Shown here piece by piece: positions 42,749-51,075 of a DNA stretch of 64,000 nucleotides (the stretch's first letter is position 1; the number at the start of each line of letters is the position of its first letter). Source of the DNA: Lachnospiraceae bacterium. GTDB lineage: Bacteria; Bacillota; Clostridia; Lachnospirales; Lachnospiraceae. The stretch lies in assembly GCA_017387565.1 (NCBI GenBank), contig JAFOEY010000015.1, forward strand, positions 1-64,000, in the 5' to 3' direction. Position numbers and translations under genes: made by a program. Under the pieces are notes generated by a model that did no database searches, was not told the DNA's origin, and saw only the letters and a program-made list of their open reading frames with translations.

Positions 42749-43405
42749 ATGAATATTTTGTCCCCATCAATTTTATCGGCTGACTTTTCAAAGCTCGGAG
42801 AACAGATTCGAATTTTAGATCAGACCGGGGCAGAATATATACATATTGATGTAATGGATGGTCTTTTTGTTCCGTCCATTTCTTTTGGTTTTCCTATTAT
42901 TCAATCCATAAGACCGATTACAGATAAATTTTTTGATGTACATCTGATGATTAAAGAGCCGGAACGCTATATTGACCGGTTTGCCGAAGTAGGATCTGAT
43001 AGTCTGACCATTCATGTGGAAGCTTGTCGTAGTGTGAAAGATACGCTTTTGAAAATAAAAGAGAAAGGTATGAAAGCAGGAATTTCTCTTTGCCCACAAA
43101 CAGCTATTGAATTAATTTATCCTTATCTGGAATATGTAGATCAGGTTCTGGTTATGACTGTTAATCCCGGATTTGGAGGGCAGGAGTATCTCGATAGTTG
43201 TACACAAAAAATAACTGAAGTCCGAAAAGAAATCAATCGCAGGGGATTGCCAGTTGACGTTGCGGTAGATGGTGGAGTGAATCTTCAGAATGCTGAAATG
43301 ATTTTGAAAGCCGGAGCTAACGTTATTATTTCCGGTTCGTCTGTTTTTAAAGGCGATATCAAAGAAAATGTCGCAAAATTTATGGATATTCTTGAGATGA
43401 ATTAG
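42749..43405 (+). CDS. rpe: Ribulose-phosphate 3-epimerase
   Basis: 218-aa TIM barrel of the pentose-phosphate pathway. Metal-ligand and active-site stretches are SILSADFSKL, HIDVMDGLFVP, DVHLMI, MTVNPGFGGQ and VDGGVN. The start is ATG 42749, ten bases after AAGGAG; an upstream in-frame ATG at 42722 lies inside rsgA and precedes that site. It ends the prkC-rsgA-rpe run and is followed by a terminator. Confidence 0.96.
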   Translation: MNILSPSILSADFSKLGEQIRILDQTGAEYIHIDVMDGLFVPSISFGFPIIQSIRPITDKFFDVHLMIKEPERYIDRFAEVGSDSLTIHVEACRSVKDTLLKIKEKGMKAGISLCPQTAIELIYPYLEYVDQVLVMTVNPGFGGQEYLDSCTQKITEVRKEINRRGLPVDVAVDGGVNLQNAEMILKAGANVIISGSSVFKGDIKENVAKFMDILEMN

Positions 43406-43489
43406 GGACAGTTCAAGGGGACGTTTTTTTGCATATATTTGACTGAAACGTTTTACTGGAACCATCTTTATTAGTATATGTTTTTTACA

Positions 43490-43523
43490 GGACCGTTTTT
43501 TAAAACATGAAAACGGTTCTTTT
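43490..43523 (+). terminator. Terminator after rpe
   Basis: GGACCGTTTT and AAAACGGTTC pair across a short loop, followed by TTCTTTT. The 85 bases between rpe and this hairpin begin with fragments of the GGGAC repeat (about 43406-43428). Confidence 0.8.
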
Positions 43524-43638
43524 AGCACATATTTTGCAGAATATTTTATTTATCAGCATAAATAAAAAGATATCAGTGGATAGCTACGCATTTCGTCCCG
43601 GTATCATGAAATTATCATATTAACAAAGGAGAAAAAGC

Positions 43639-45177
43639 ATGGAATACGTACCTGTAATGTATGCAACTTTCTGGGCATTGGTTCCGCCGTTGGTGGCAAT
43701 TATATTGGCCTTAATCACCAAAGAGGTATACAGTTCGTTGTTTGTCGGCATCGTCATTGGCGGTTTGTTTTACGGTGATATGTTCTCACCAACCTTTGAT
43801 GGTGAGAAGGTAATGCTGCATATATTTGAAGACGGTCTGGTAGGCGTCTTGTCTGATAGTTATAATGTGGGCATTTTGGTATTTCTCGTTGTTTTGGGAA
43901 TTATGGTATGTCTGTTAAATGCTGCAGGAGGATCTGCTGCATTTGGTAAATGGGCCGGAACGCATATTAAAACACGGGTTGGAGCTCAGTTGGCGGCCAT
44001 TATTTTGGGAGTTCTGATTTTCGTAGATGATTATTTTAACTGTCTGACAGTTGGTAGTGTTATGAGACCTGTTACGGACAGACATCATGTATCTCGCGCA
44101 AAACTGGCATATTTGATTGATGCAACAGCAGCACCGATTTGTATTATTGCACCCATTTCGTCATGGGCTGCAGCTGTAACCGGATTTGTGGAAAATGAAG
44201 ACGGATTTGCAGTTTTTATTAAAGCCATTCCGTACAATTACTATGCTTTGCTTACCATTGTTGCGATGGTTGCATTGGTTGTCATGAAAGTGGATTTCGG
44301 TCCAATGAAACTACATGAAGAAAATGCGACAAAAGGAGATTTATATACGACCAAAGACAGACCTTATGCAAATGTGACAAATGATGAAGTCAGTACAAAA
44401 GGAACTGTTACGGATTTGGTTTTGCCGGTTGCTGTGTTGATTATCAGTTGTGTGATTGGCATGATTTATACCGGCGGTTTCTTTAGCGGAGCCGGTTTTG
44501 TCGAAGCGTTTTCCAACAGTGATGCGTCTGTCGGGCTGATGCTGGGAAGCTTTGTGGCACTAGTTATTACCATTCTGTTTTATCTGGTTCGTCGTGTTGT
44601 GACTTTTAAAAAAGCCTGTGAATGTATTCCGGAAGGCTTTAAAGCAATGGTTCCGGCTATTTTAATATTAACGTTTGCATGGACATTAAAAGCAATGACA
44701 GACAGTTTGGGAGCAAAAGAATATGTGGCAGGTGTCATTGCAGGTATGTCGGGAGCATTACTGTATTGCCTGCCTGCGATTATTTTTCTGGTTGCCGTAT
44801 TTCTGGCTTTTTCAACCGGAACATCATGGGGCACATTTGGAATTCTGATTCCAATCGTTGTAGATTGTTTTGCAAATGATCCGACAATGATGATTATGTC
44901 CATATCTGCCTGCATGGCAGGAGCTGTTTGCGGTGATCATTGTTCGCCGATTTCGGATACGACGATTATGGCATCTGCGGGTGCACAGTGTAATCATATG
45001 AATCATGTATCAACGCAGATACCGTATGTGGTTTTGGTGGCAGCTATTTCATTTATAACCTATTTGATTGCAGGCTTTGTAAAAAATGCGGTTGTACCGC
45101 TTGTTGTTGGCGTGCTCCTTGTGATAGGCGTACTTATGGTTGTGAAATATGTAAGTTCGCCAAATATAACTGAATGA
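43639..45177 (+). CDS. Na+/H+ antiporter, NhaC family
   Basis: 512-aa membrane protein of about twelve helices. The conserved ion-site stretch FVDDYFNCLTVGSVMRPVTD is typical of NhaC-type antiporters, with GTSWGTFGILIP and GDHCSPISDTT in the second half. It could exchange Na+ for H+ or carry organic acids (MleN-like). Own ribosome-binding site AAAGGAG and a strong terminator behind it, so a single-gene unit. Confidence 0.9.
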   Translation: MEYVPVMYATFWALVPPLVAIILALITKEVYSSLFVGIVIGGLFYGDMFSPTFDGEKVMLHIFEDGLVGVLSDSYNVGILVFLVVLGIMVCLLNAAGGSAAFGKWAGTHIKTRVGAQLAAIILGVLIFVDDYFNCLTVGSVMRPVTDRHHVSRAKLAYLIDATAAPICIIAPISSWAAAVTGFVENEDGFAVFIKAIPYNYYALLTIVAMVALVVMKVDFGPMKLHEENATKGDLYTTKDRPYANVTNDEVSTKGTVTDLVLPVAVLIISCVIGMIYTGGFFSGAGFVEAFSNSDASVGLMLGSFVALVITILFYLVRRVVTFKKACECIPEGFKAMVPAILILTFAWTLKAMTDSLGAKEYVAGVIAGMSGALLYCLPAIIFLVAVFLAFSTGTSWGTFGILIPIVVDCFANDPTMMIMSISACMAGAVCGDHCSPISDTTIMASAGAQCNHMNHVSTQIPYVVLVAAISFITYLIAGFVKNAVVPLVVGVLLVIGVLMVVKYVSSPNITE

Positions 45178-45195
45178 GTGAGATATCTTGTTTTT

Positions 45196-45236
45196 ACACC
45201 CTTTCGGGGACATAAATCCGAAAAGGGTGTATTTTT
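45196..45236 (+). terminator. Terminator after the NhaC gene
   Basis: ACACCCTTTCGG (45196-45207) and CCGAAAAGGGTGT (45218-45230), then ATTTTTA. The right arm contains AAATCCGAAAAGGG (45214-45227), matching the outer end of the family A terminal repeat. Confidence 0.85.
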
Positions 45237-45328
45237 AAAATAGAATTAATAAATCCTTAAGCCGATTTATAATATTGATATGATACAATATTTGTATGCA
45301 AAATAGAAATCGTTATTGGAGGGTTTAT

Positions 45329-45589
45329 ATGAAAAAAATATGCTTCTTAATACTTGGAATAGCGTTTCTTATTTTAGGAATCATTGGACTGGCGCTTCCC
45401 ATTATTCCACAGATTCCGTTTCTGGTGTTGGGCGTCTGCCTGTTGATTATGAGTTCTAAGAAAATAAAAAATTTTGTTTTAAATCATCATTTATATCTGA
45501 CGCATATTGAGCCGCATATCAGAAAAAGCAAAACCATGTCAAAAATTTGGAATCGCATTAACGGAGAGGGTTCTTCTGATATACATTGA
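45329..45589 (+). CDS. DUF454/YbaN-like small membrane protein
   Basis: 86-aa protein with two close membrane helices (about 2-24 and 29-45), the LPIIPQIPF turn between them, and a basic C-terminal tail, the shape of the DUF454 (YbaN) family. Function unknown. The start is ATG 45329, after GGAGGG; an earlier in-frame ATG at 45296 precedes that site. A family A element begins 16 bases after its stop. Confidence 0.75.
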   Translation: MKKICFLILGIAFLILGIIGLALPIIPQIPFLVLGVCLLIMSSKKIKNFVLNHHLYLTHIEPHIRKSKTMSKIWNRINGEGSSDIH

Positions 45590-45604
45590 GGATGTTTTTG
45601 ATAT

Positions 45605-45842
45605 CCTTTTTTCGGATTTGGATTTCCAATATATATCTTTGCCGCCTCGTACTTCGGTTTTTAGACTTTCTAAGCGGCATGCTCACAAAATATTTATTAA
45701 ATGCCCGGTTTCAAAACTCAGACTTCGTCTTCAGACAGTTGAAACCGGGCATTGCTTTTGTTCGCTTTGCCGCTAAGAAAGTCACAAAACCTCGTAAAAG
45801 CCGGCGGGCAAAGATATATATTGGAAACCCAAATCCGAAAAT
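45605..45842. mobile_element. Palindromic repeat element family A, copy 3 (complete)
   Basis: 238-bp element with the family's long terminal inverted repeats and the core hairpin ATGCCCGGTTTCAA...TTGAAACCGGGCAT. The subterminal arms also pair (TTTCTAAGCGGCATG against GCCGCTAAGAAAG), so nearly the whole element is one imperfect palindrome. ORF-like frames inside it are chance. It ends ~33 bases before the LytTR promoter. Confidence 0.88.
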
Positions 45843-45874
45843 AGAAATTTAGTTTGTATTAAACTGTAATTTCC

Positions 45875-45904
45875 TTGACGTAAAATTTGATTAATCACTA
45901 TAAT
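45875..45904 (+). promoter_or_regulatory. Promoter of the LytTR-DUF3021 pair
   Basis: TTGACG (45875-45880) and TATAAT (45899-45904) with an 18-base spacer, 34 bases before the LytTR start. Confidence 0.75.
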
Positions 45905-45937
45905 TAAAGCAGATGCTGCAAAAAGGGGGATGAAAGA

Positions 45938-46381
45938 TTGCGTTATATCGTTAATCAGATTACGGAAGGTGAAGATGAACTGATTTTAAATTATCAGCAG
46001 ATAAATCCTGAAGTAGAAGAAGTGCTTTTTTTTATGGAAAAGCATAGAAAAAAGCTAGTGGGAAAAAGAGATGGAGAGATGATTGTTTTTTCGCCACAGG
46101 AAATTTTGTACATGGAAAAGGTTGATAACAGAACCTTTGCATATACCGTGGATAATGAAATTCAATTAGACCTGTCACTACATGCAGTAGAGATGATGCT
46201 TGGGGAGGAGAGCTATTTTCGTTGCAGCAAATCGATGATTTTAAACGTCAACAAGGTTGAAAGGTTAAAAAGCCTGTCGTCAAACCGAATCGATGCGACT
46301 CTGACAAACGGAGAACATATTATAATTTCCCGTACATATGCATCGGATTTTAGAAAATTGTTGAAAGGAGACCGCTCATGA
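45938..46381 (+). CDS. LytTR-domain DNA-binding regulator
   Basis: 147-aa regulator with a C-terminal LytTR domain (about 50-143; FRCSKSMILNVNKVERL and RTYASDFRKLL) and no receiver domain. It starts at TTG 45938 after a GGGGG purine tract. Such free LytTR proteins paired with DUF3021 membrane proteins usually autoregulate and control a nearby transporter; here an ABC exporter follows 0.7 kb on. The partner gene overlaps it by four bases. Confidence 0.85.
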   Translation: MRYIVNQITEGEDELILNYQQINPEVEEVLFFMEKHRKKLVGKRDGEMIVFSPQEILYMEKVDNRTFAYTVDNEIQLDLSLHAVEMMLGEESYFRCSKSMILNVNKVERLKSLSSNRIDATLTNGEHIIISRTYASDFRKLLKGDRS

Positions 46382-46860
46382 AAAAGCCAACCTTATGGGA
46401 AAGATATTTAACAAAAGAAATTGGAATTGAGTTTAAGGCATGTCTATACTTTTTTGCACTATTATTTTTTTATTGCACCTACCGATTATGTGTCGGACTT
46501 ACCGTGGCAGATATTCTGCACATGGCGGAAATGATTTTTCTGGCTTATATCGTGGGATATATTCAGGTGTTTTTGCTTTGGAATTTTGACGAGGCAGATG
46601 ATCTTGGAAAAAAAGAATGGCTGGGAATTATCGTATGTACCTCAATCTATGTTGTGGTTTCTTATGTTTGCGGCTGGTTTGATAAAAACATCTATGTGAC
46701 AATCGGATTTGCCGGTTATGTTGTCTTTTTGTATTTCTGTGTTTTCCTTGTCTACAAGTGCAGAAGGAAGATTGATGATAAGATTTTAAATTCCGATTTG
46801 GAATTGTTTAAGACCCGGTCGGAGAAGGAAAATGGAGATTCCGGTCAAGATATTATTTAA
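46378..46860 (+). CDS. DUF3021 membrane protein, LytTR partner
   Basis: 160-aa protein with four membrane helices (about 18-38, 45-66, 78-97, 103-124) and a basic cytoplasmic tail. It overlaps the LytTR gene (ATGA), the standard arrangement for DUF3021 proteins, thought to modulate LytTR activity at the membrane. No enzymatic motif visible. Confidence 0.8.
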   Translation: MKKPTLWERYLTKEIGIEFKACLYFFALLFFYCTYRLCVGLTVADILHMAEMIFLAYIVGYIQVFLLWNFDEADDLGKKEWLGIIVCTSIYVVVSYVCGWFDKNIYVTIGFAGYVVFLYFCVFLVYKCRRKIDDKILNSDLELFKTRSEKENGDSGQDII

Positions 46861-47106
46861 AGCGACATCCAGGGAAACAAATAAGTGATTAATCGGAATG
46901 ATAATTCGGACTAATTTGAAAAATAAAATCCGAAAAGAAAAAAATACAAATCAATCGGATTGATAAAAAGATGTTTAGTGCAACTTACATATGAAAAAGT
47001 GTCACTAAAAGCCGGAGGTATTGTCTGGACCGTATTTTTTGTTATTCTATTAGCAGACGGAGGTAATTTGTACATCTGCTTATCAGTAGAGAAATGGAGA
47101 AAACGA
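46861..47106. other. Leader of the ABC exporter operon
   Basis: 246 bases. TTTAGTG (46973-46979) and CACTAAA (47002-47008) are inverted repeats. A possible promoter TTGTCT-16-TATTCT runs about 47022-47049. The reading frame of the ATPase is open back to 46960, but that part is not conserved-looking and precedes the GGAG ribosome-binding site of ATG 47107. Confidence 0.45.
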
Positions 47107-47940
47107 ATGGAAAAAATAATTGAAATCAGCAATTTAACAAAGAATTACGGAAAACACAGAGGTGTAGAGGATGTTTCTTTTACTGTGAACATGGGAGAAA
47201 TCTTTGGCTTTTTAGGACCGAACGGAGCCGGAAAATCGACAACGATTCGATCCATGTTGGGATTGATTTCCTTTGAAAAAGGTCAAATTGAGATTTTGGG
47301 GATGGATGTAAAAAAAGAAAAGGAAAAAATCTTGCAGCATGTAGGTTATATGCCGAGCGAGGCATGGTTCTATCCCGGAATGACAATTAAAGATACGTTG
47401 AAATTCTGTGCTGATGTGAGAAAAACAGATTGTGGTGCCGAAGCTGAGATGTTATGTGAAAGGCTTCAGGTTGATGTAAAAAGGAAAATCAGTGAGTTAT
47501 CTTTGGGTAACCGAAAAAAAGTCAGCATTGTTTGCGCCATGCAGCATAAACCGAAGTTGTTTGTTTTTGATGAGCCCACCAGTGGTTTAGATCCGTTGAT
47601 GCAGAATGTGTTTTTTGATTTGATTAGAGAGTATGTAAAAGATGGAGCAACCTGCATGTTGTCTACACATGTGCTTTCTGAAATCCGAAATCATTGTGAC
47701 AGAGTTGCCATTATGAAAGAGGGAAAACTGATTGTAACGGATACGGTGGAAAATCTGTTGGCCGGTCAGTCAAAGCGCATTAAAATGATCCGGGATGGAG
47801 AAAAACTGGACTTCATTTATAAGGATGACTTAAATAACCTTTATAAGGAATTGGAAGGTCATGACATTAAGGATATCCTGATTGAGGAGCCTTCTATTGA
47901 AGAGGTGTTTATGCATTATTATGAAAAGGAGGAAAAGTAA
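47107..47940 (+). CDS. ABC transporter ATP-binding protein
   Basis: 277-aa ATPase. Walker A GPNGAGKSTTIR, Q-loop near YMPSEA, signature LSLGNRKKVSI and Walker B LFVFDEPTSGLD, with the CcmA/YtrB-type C-terminal end (PSIEEVFMHYY). The start ATG 47107 follows GGAG by six bases. The permease begins two bases after its stop. Confidence 0.92.
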   Translation: MEKIIEISNLTKNYGKHRGVEDVSFTVNMGEIFGFLGPNGAGKSTTIRSMLGLISFEKGQIEILGMDVKKEKEKILQHVGYMPSEAWFYPGMTIKDTLKFCADVRKTDCGAEAEMLCERLQVDVKRKISELSLGNRKKVSIVCAMQHKPKLFVFDEPTSGLDPLMQNVFFDLIREYVKDGATCMLSTHVLSEIRNHCDRVAIMKEGKLIVTDTVENLLAGQSKRIKMIRDGEKLDFIYKDDLNNLYKELEGHDIKDILIEEPSIEEVFMHYYEKEEK

Positions 47941-47941
47941 A

Positions 47942-48733
47942 ATGTTGGCATTTTTTAGACATGAATGGAAATTGAGTTTTAAGACTTTGATGATATGGGC
48001 TTTGTCTGTCGGCGGAATGGGGCTTATGTGTTTGTTATTATACAAAAGTATGGAATCAAGTATGGCTGATATGGCAGAAAGTTTTGCTTCCATGGGAGCA
48101 TTTGCAGATGCATTTGGAATGAGTACTTTGAGTATTGCTACGATGAAAGGATATTTTGCTACAGAAATCGGAACAATACATACACTTGGAAGTTGTATGT
48201 TTGCCGCCTCCATTGCAACAATTGTTTTATCAAAGGAAGAAGATGGACATACCGCAGAGCTTACTTTTACATTTCCTCTTGCCAGAGTAAAAATCATAGC
48301 AATGAAATATGCTGCAGTCTTTTTTAGCTTGATTTGTTTTAATGTGATTTGCGGACTGTGTTATGAATTGGCATTCCTGGTTTTGGGAGAAAGCGGATTT
48401 GGAACAGATTTTTTGACTTTTATGGGATTACAGCTTTTGATGGATGTTGAAGTAGCTGCAATTTGTTTTGTGATTTCGGCAGTGAATAAAAAGAACCGTT
48501 TGGGAATTGGAATTGCTGTAGCATTGGTACTTTATGTATTTGATTTGATGGTAAGACTGATACCGGATTTAAAAGATGCTATATTTTTGTCACCACTTTC
48601 TTATGCGAATGCAACCACGATTTTTTCGGGAGCTGAAATCGAGAAGGCTGCTTTGATTTTTGGAGTAGCAGTTGCTGTTGTCATGACTGCGGCTGCCGGA
48701 ATGATTTATGCAAAACGAGATTTGGCAAGCTGA
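47942..48733 (+). CDS. ABC transporter permease, ABC-2 type
   Basis: 263-aa membrane protein with six helices and the ABC-2 pattern: N-terminal HEWKLSFKTL, SKEEDGHTAELTFTFPLAR cytoplasmic loop, and a final helix ahead of AKRDLAS. The start is ATG 47942, after AAGGAGG; the upstream in-frame part is inside the ATPase gene. Substrate unknown; small-peptide or antimicrobial export is typical of such two-gene units beside LytTR regulators (inference). Confidence 0.85.
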   Translation: MLAFFRHEWKLSFKTLMIWALSVGGMGLMCLLLYKSMESSMADMAESFASMGAFADAFGMSTLSIATMKGYFATEIGTIHTLGSCMFAASIATIVLSKEEDGHTAELTFTFPLARVKIIAMKYAAVFFSLICFNVICGLCYELAFLVLGESGFGTDFLTFMGLQLLMDVEVAAICFVISAVNKKNRLGIGIAVALVLYVFDLMVRLIPDLKDAIFLSPLSYANATTIFSGAEIEKAALIFGVAVAVVMTAAAGMIYAKRDLAS

Positions 48734-48759
48734 AAATTGACCGAATGATGAAGTTTCTT

Positions 48760-48790
48760 ACGAGAGGCTGAAAAGTCTCTCGTTTCTTTT
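48760..48790 (+). terminator. Terminator after the ABC permease
   Basis: ACGAGAG and CTCTCGT pair across ten bases, followed by TTTCTTTTT. Confidence 0.8.
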
Positions 48791-48887
48791 TACTCAGTCG
48801 AGTAGTTATTCCCCAAAGGAGAAAAATTGAATGATGTTACCAGAGAATGATTATCAGATTCTTAATATAAATATTCTTGCATTGGTA

Positions 48888-48955
48888 TTGACATATATAG
48901 ATGTTCGATATATTATATAGGTAATCGATATATAGATGGTCTATATAAAACATCT
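48888..48955 (+). promoter_or_regulatory. Promoter and repeated operator of the PadR gene
   Basis: TTGACA (48888-48893) and TATTAT (48911-48916), spacer 17. CGATATAT occurs at about 48906 and 48925, and ATATAGATG at about 48895 and 48931, overlapping and following the -10. This is the layout of PadR autoregulation. Confidence 0.7.
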
Positions 48956-48975
48956 TAAAAAGGGAGGAATACGAA

Positions 48976-49305
48976 ATGCCAGTAGATAAAACATTGGTAT
49001 CAGGAAGTATGACGATGTTATTACTTAAGTTACTTGAGGAAAAGGATATGTATGGTTATGAAATGATAGATACCCTTAGGAAGAAATCGAATAATGTATT
49101 TGAATTAAAGGCAGGTACACTTTATCCATTATTACACGGTTTGGAAGAAAAAGGACTTTTGAAATCGTATGAGCGGGAATATGCCGGCAAAACAAGGAAG
49201 TATTATAGTATAACAAAAGAGGGAAGAGGCTTATTGGAAAAGAAAAAATCGGAGTGGAATGAGTACCGGATAGCTGTTTCCAGTGTCCTGGCTTTTAGTT
49301 ATTAG
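48976..49305 (+). CDS. PadR-family transcriptional regulator
   Basis: 109-aa winged-helix repressor of the small PadR-s2 type (MLLLKLLEEKDMYGYEM, LKAGTLYPLLHGLEEKGLL, KTRKYYSITKEG). It lies ten bases ahead of the SEDS-like gene and is expected to repress both. Inducers of such regulators are often wall- or membrane-active compounds, but that is not shown here. Confidence 0.9.
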   Translation: MPVDKTLVSGSMTMLLLKLLEEKDMYGYEMIDTLRKKSNNVFELKAGTLYPLLHGLEEKGLLKSYEREYAGKTRKYYSITKEGRGLLEKKKSEWNEYRIAVSSVLAFSY

Positions 49306-49320
49306 AATGGAGGTGTGAGA

Positions 49321-50682
49321 ATGGAAGAGTATATTGAAAAACTGATATCTCAAATCAGATGTAAAAAAGCCAGACCTTATATTGCAAATGAAATCAAAGA
49401 CCATATTGAGGAACAGATAGACTTTAATAAATTGAATGGAATGACAGAAGAAGAAGCTGAAAAAAGTGCAGTCATGGATATGGGAGATCCTGTTGAAGTT
49501 GGAATTTCCATGGATAAGATACACAGACCAAAGATATCATGGAGAATACTTTTTATTGTAGGAATTCTTAGTATATTGGGAATCGTTATTCAATATTCCA
49601 TTCTTGGGAAAGTAGATTCTGAAACACAAATAAATGATACATATCGATTATCTTTGGCGGGATTTGTTTCATCTGTTATTTCCGGCTTTATGATAATGTT
49701 GGCAATATATTTTATTGATTTCACAACGATTGCAAAGTATTCAAAGTTGATTGGAACTTTCATTATTCTTTCCGGAATTATGTACTTGGCAGGTTTCTTG
49801 GGAAGAACGGTAAATGGTGCGTATTATACAATTAATTTGGGAATGTTTCACTTTTCTGCAACAGCGTTAATGATGTTTTATGTTCCTGTTTATGGAGCAA
49901 TTTTATATAAATATAGAGATGGTGGGAAGTTCGATTTTTTAAAAGCTGTCATCTGGATGATAATTCCTGTCTTCATTACATTCAGAATGCCGAATATTGT
50001 TGTAACCGGGATTATGCTAATCAGTATGAACGTGTTGCTTTCGGCATCACTTTTAAAGGGATGGTTCAAACTTCCGGTAAAAAGAACGCTTGTATGTTTG
50101 TGGTCATTGTTTTTGCTGCTTCCAATCGGCATATTATATGTTATGTATTCGTTTCATATGATGGCTGAATATCAGGAAGCAAGGATACGGGCTTTTTTGT
50201 TGGCAGATGGAGATGGTTATTATATGACATCTATTCTTAGAGCTTTTTGTAATGATATTCCATTGATTGGAAATAGCGGAAATGATGTTGTAGGCAGTCT
50301 TCCGAATTTTAATAGTGATTATATTTTTTCGTATATACTAAATAGTTATGGAAGTATTCTCGCTATAGTTATTATTTCGATATTAGCAGTGTTTGTTATG
50401 TTGATATTTGGCGCATCCGTAAAGCAGAAAAATGAACTTGGAATGATGATGGGATTTGGATGTGGAATGATATTTTTGCTAAATACTTTGATTAATATAC
50501 TTGGAGCTGTCGGTGTGTTACCTCCTGCTGCATCATTCCTGCCATTCTTTTCTTTAGGAGGAAGCAATATTATTCTATGTTATGCGTTGGTTGGAATTGT
50601 TATGAGCATATACAGGTACAAAGATGTTTATCCTACGAATGTTGCAGACAAGATTATTGTAAAAAAAGAACTGCGTATCTGA
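49321..50682 (+). CDS. SEDS-like (FtsW/RodA-type) membrane protein with N-terminal HAAS-like domain
   Basis: 453-aa protein. Residues 1-65 form a soluble HAAS/permease-prefix-like helical domain (YIANEIKDHIEEQ, EEEAEKSAVMDMGDPVEVG), often found next to PadR regulators. The rest is a polytopic membrane region; its end matches SEDS proteins: GVLPPAASFLPFFSLGGS (398-415) and NSDYIFSYI with an Asp at about 333, the place of the essential SEDS aspartate. The usual EELG after it is lost (NSYG). It may be a wall-stress glycosyltransferase or a decoy without activity. Start ATG 49321, seven bases after TGGAGG. Confidence 0.78.
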   Translation: MEEYIEKLISQIRCKKARPYIANEIKDHIEEQIDFNKLNGMTEEEAEKSAVMDMGDPVEVGISMDKIHRPKISWRILFIVGILSILGIVIQYSILGKVDSETQINDTYRLSLAGFVSSVISGFMIMLAIYFIDFTTIAKYSKLIGTFIILSGIMYLAGFLGRTVNGAYYTINLGMFHFSATALMMFYVPVYGAILYKYRDGGKFDFLKAVIWMIIPVFITFRMPNIVVTGIMLISMNVLLSASLLKGWFKLPVKRTLVCLWSLFLLLPIGILYVMYSFHMMAEYQEARIRAFLLADGDGYYMTSILRAFCNDIPLIGNSGNDVVGSLPNFNSDYIFSYILNSYGSILAIVIISILAVFVMLIFGASVKQKNELGMMMGFGCGMIFLLNTLINILGAVGVLPPAASFLPFFSLGGSNIILCYALVGIVMSIYRYKDVYPTNVADKIIVKKELRI

Positions 50683-50717
50683 CATGTGTTTTATAAATAA
50701 TTGTGTTCGTTATTTGG

Positions 50718-50746
50718 TTGAAATATGTTTAAAAAAATGATATGAT
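50718..50746 (+). promoter_or_regulatory. Promoter of the type I toxin mRNA
   Basis: TTGAAA (50718-50723) and TATGAT (50741-50746), spacer 17. Start near 50753. Confidence 0.8.
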
Positions 50747-50773
50747 GTTTTTACGTGGGAAACTGCGTAGGAA

Positions 50774-50782
50774 GAGCATCCA
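50774..50782 (+). repeat. Direct repeat in toxin 5' leader (left copy)
   Basis: GAGCATCCA here and at 51039-51047. The second copy lies inside the antisense RNA, which could therefore pair with the toxin leader as in par loci. ATGGG follows each copy within ten bases. Confidence 0.7.
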
Positions 50783-50796
50783 TGATGGGGTGGTAG

Positions 50797-50842
50797 CCTC
50801 CCGAGCCAATGACCGGATTTCCGGAATACATAGGAAGGGAGG
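50797..50842 (+). promoter_or_regulatory. Toxin ribosome-binding site and its complementary leader segment
   Basis: The binding site AAGGGAGG (50835-50842) is complementary over six bases (GGGAGG) to CCTCCC (50797-50802). CTCCCGA (50798-50804) is also complementary to TCGGGAG (51035-51041) near the 3' end, so the leader can choose between two pairings. A CCGG-ATTT-CCGG hairpin lies between. Confidence 0.65.
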
Positions 50843-50851
50843 TGCGTTATT

Positions 50852-50971
50852 GTGACAGCTTTCGAAATTATTTCGATATTCCTTGGTATATTGACTTTGC
50901 TCTGTACTTTTGGAGGGTTGATTATAGCGTTTCTGAACTTTCTTGATAAGAGAAACAGTAAGAAGAAATAA
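50852..50971 (+). CDS. Holin-like type I toxin peptide
   Basis: 39-aa hydrophobic peptide, starting at GTG nine bases after AAGGGAGG: TAFEIISIFLGILTLLCTFG then a single membrane helix and the charged tail DKRNSKKK. This is the shape of Hol_Tox/TxpA/Fst-type membrane toxins. Convergent promoters, direct repeats, a shared hairpin and a masked ribosome-binding site surround it. Toxicity is inferred from family and locus layout. Confidence 0.85.
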   Translation: MTAFEIISIFLGILTLLCTFGGLIIAFLNFLDKRNSKKK

Positions 50972-51069
50972 AAATGCCTCTCCTGTCTGACCCACAAGAG
51001 AGGCGTTCTTCGTAAGAAGAAATATAAACCTTTTTCGGGAGCATCCACTTTGGAATGGGCGCTCTTTCT
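50968..51069 (-). ncRNA. Antisense antitoxin RNA of the type I locus
   Basis: Drawn from the - strand promoter at 51076-51104 to the intrinsic terminator at 50976-51004, about 100 nt. It overlaps the 3' end of the toxin mRNA and carries the complement of GAGCATCCA (51039-51047), thus able to pair with the toxin leader at 50774-50782 as well. The layout equals RNA II of par loci. Confidence 0.7.
50976..51004 (-). terminator. Terminator of the antitoxin RNA, shared hairpin
   Basis: GCCTCTC (50976-50982) and GAGAGGC (50998-51004). On the - strand it is followed by ATTTTTA, overlapping the toxin stop codon; on the + strand the tail GTTCTTCG is weak, so toxin mRNA may read on to the second hairpin (51039-51064, tail TTTCTTT). 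Confidence 0.75.
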
Positions 51070-51075
51070 TTATAT

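Noticed and set aside
45507..45852. ORFs of 88-89 aa across family A copy 3
   Set aside because: They run through the palindromic repeat and the end of the DUF454 gene in other frames; no coding signature.
46960..47106. N-terminal extension of the ABC ATPase
   Set aside because: The extra ~49 residues are hydrophobic and unlike the family; a proper ribosome-binding site precedes ATG 47107.
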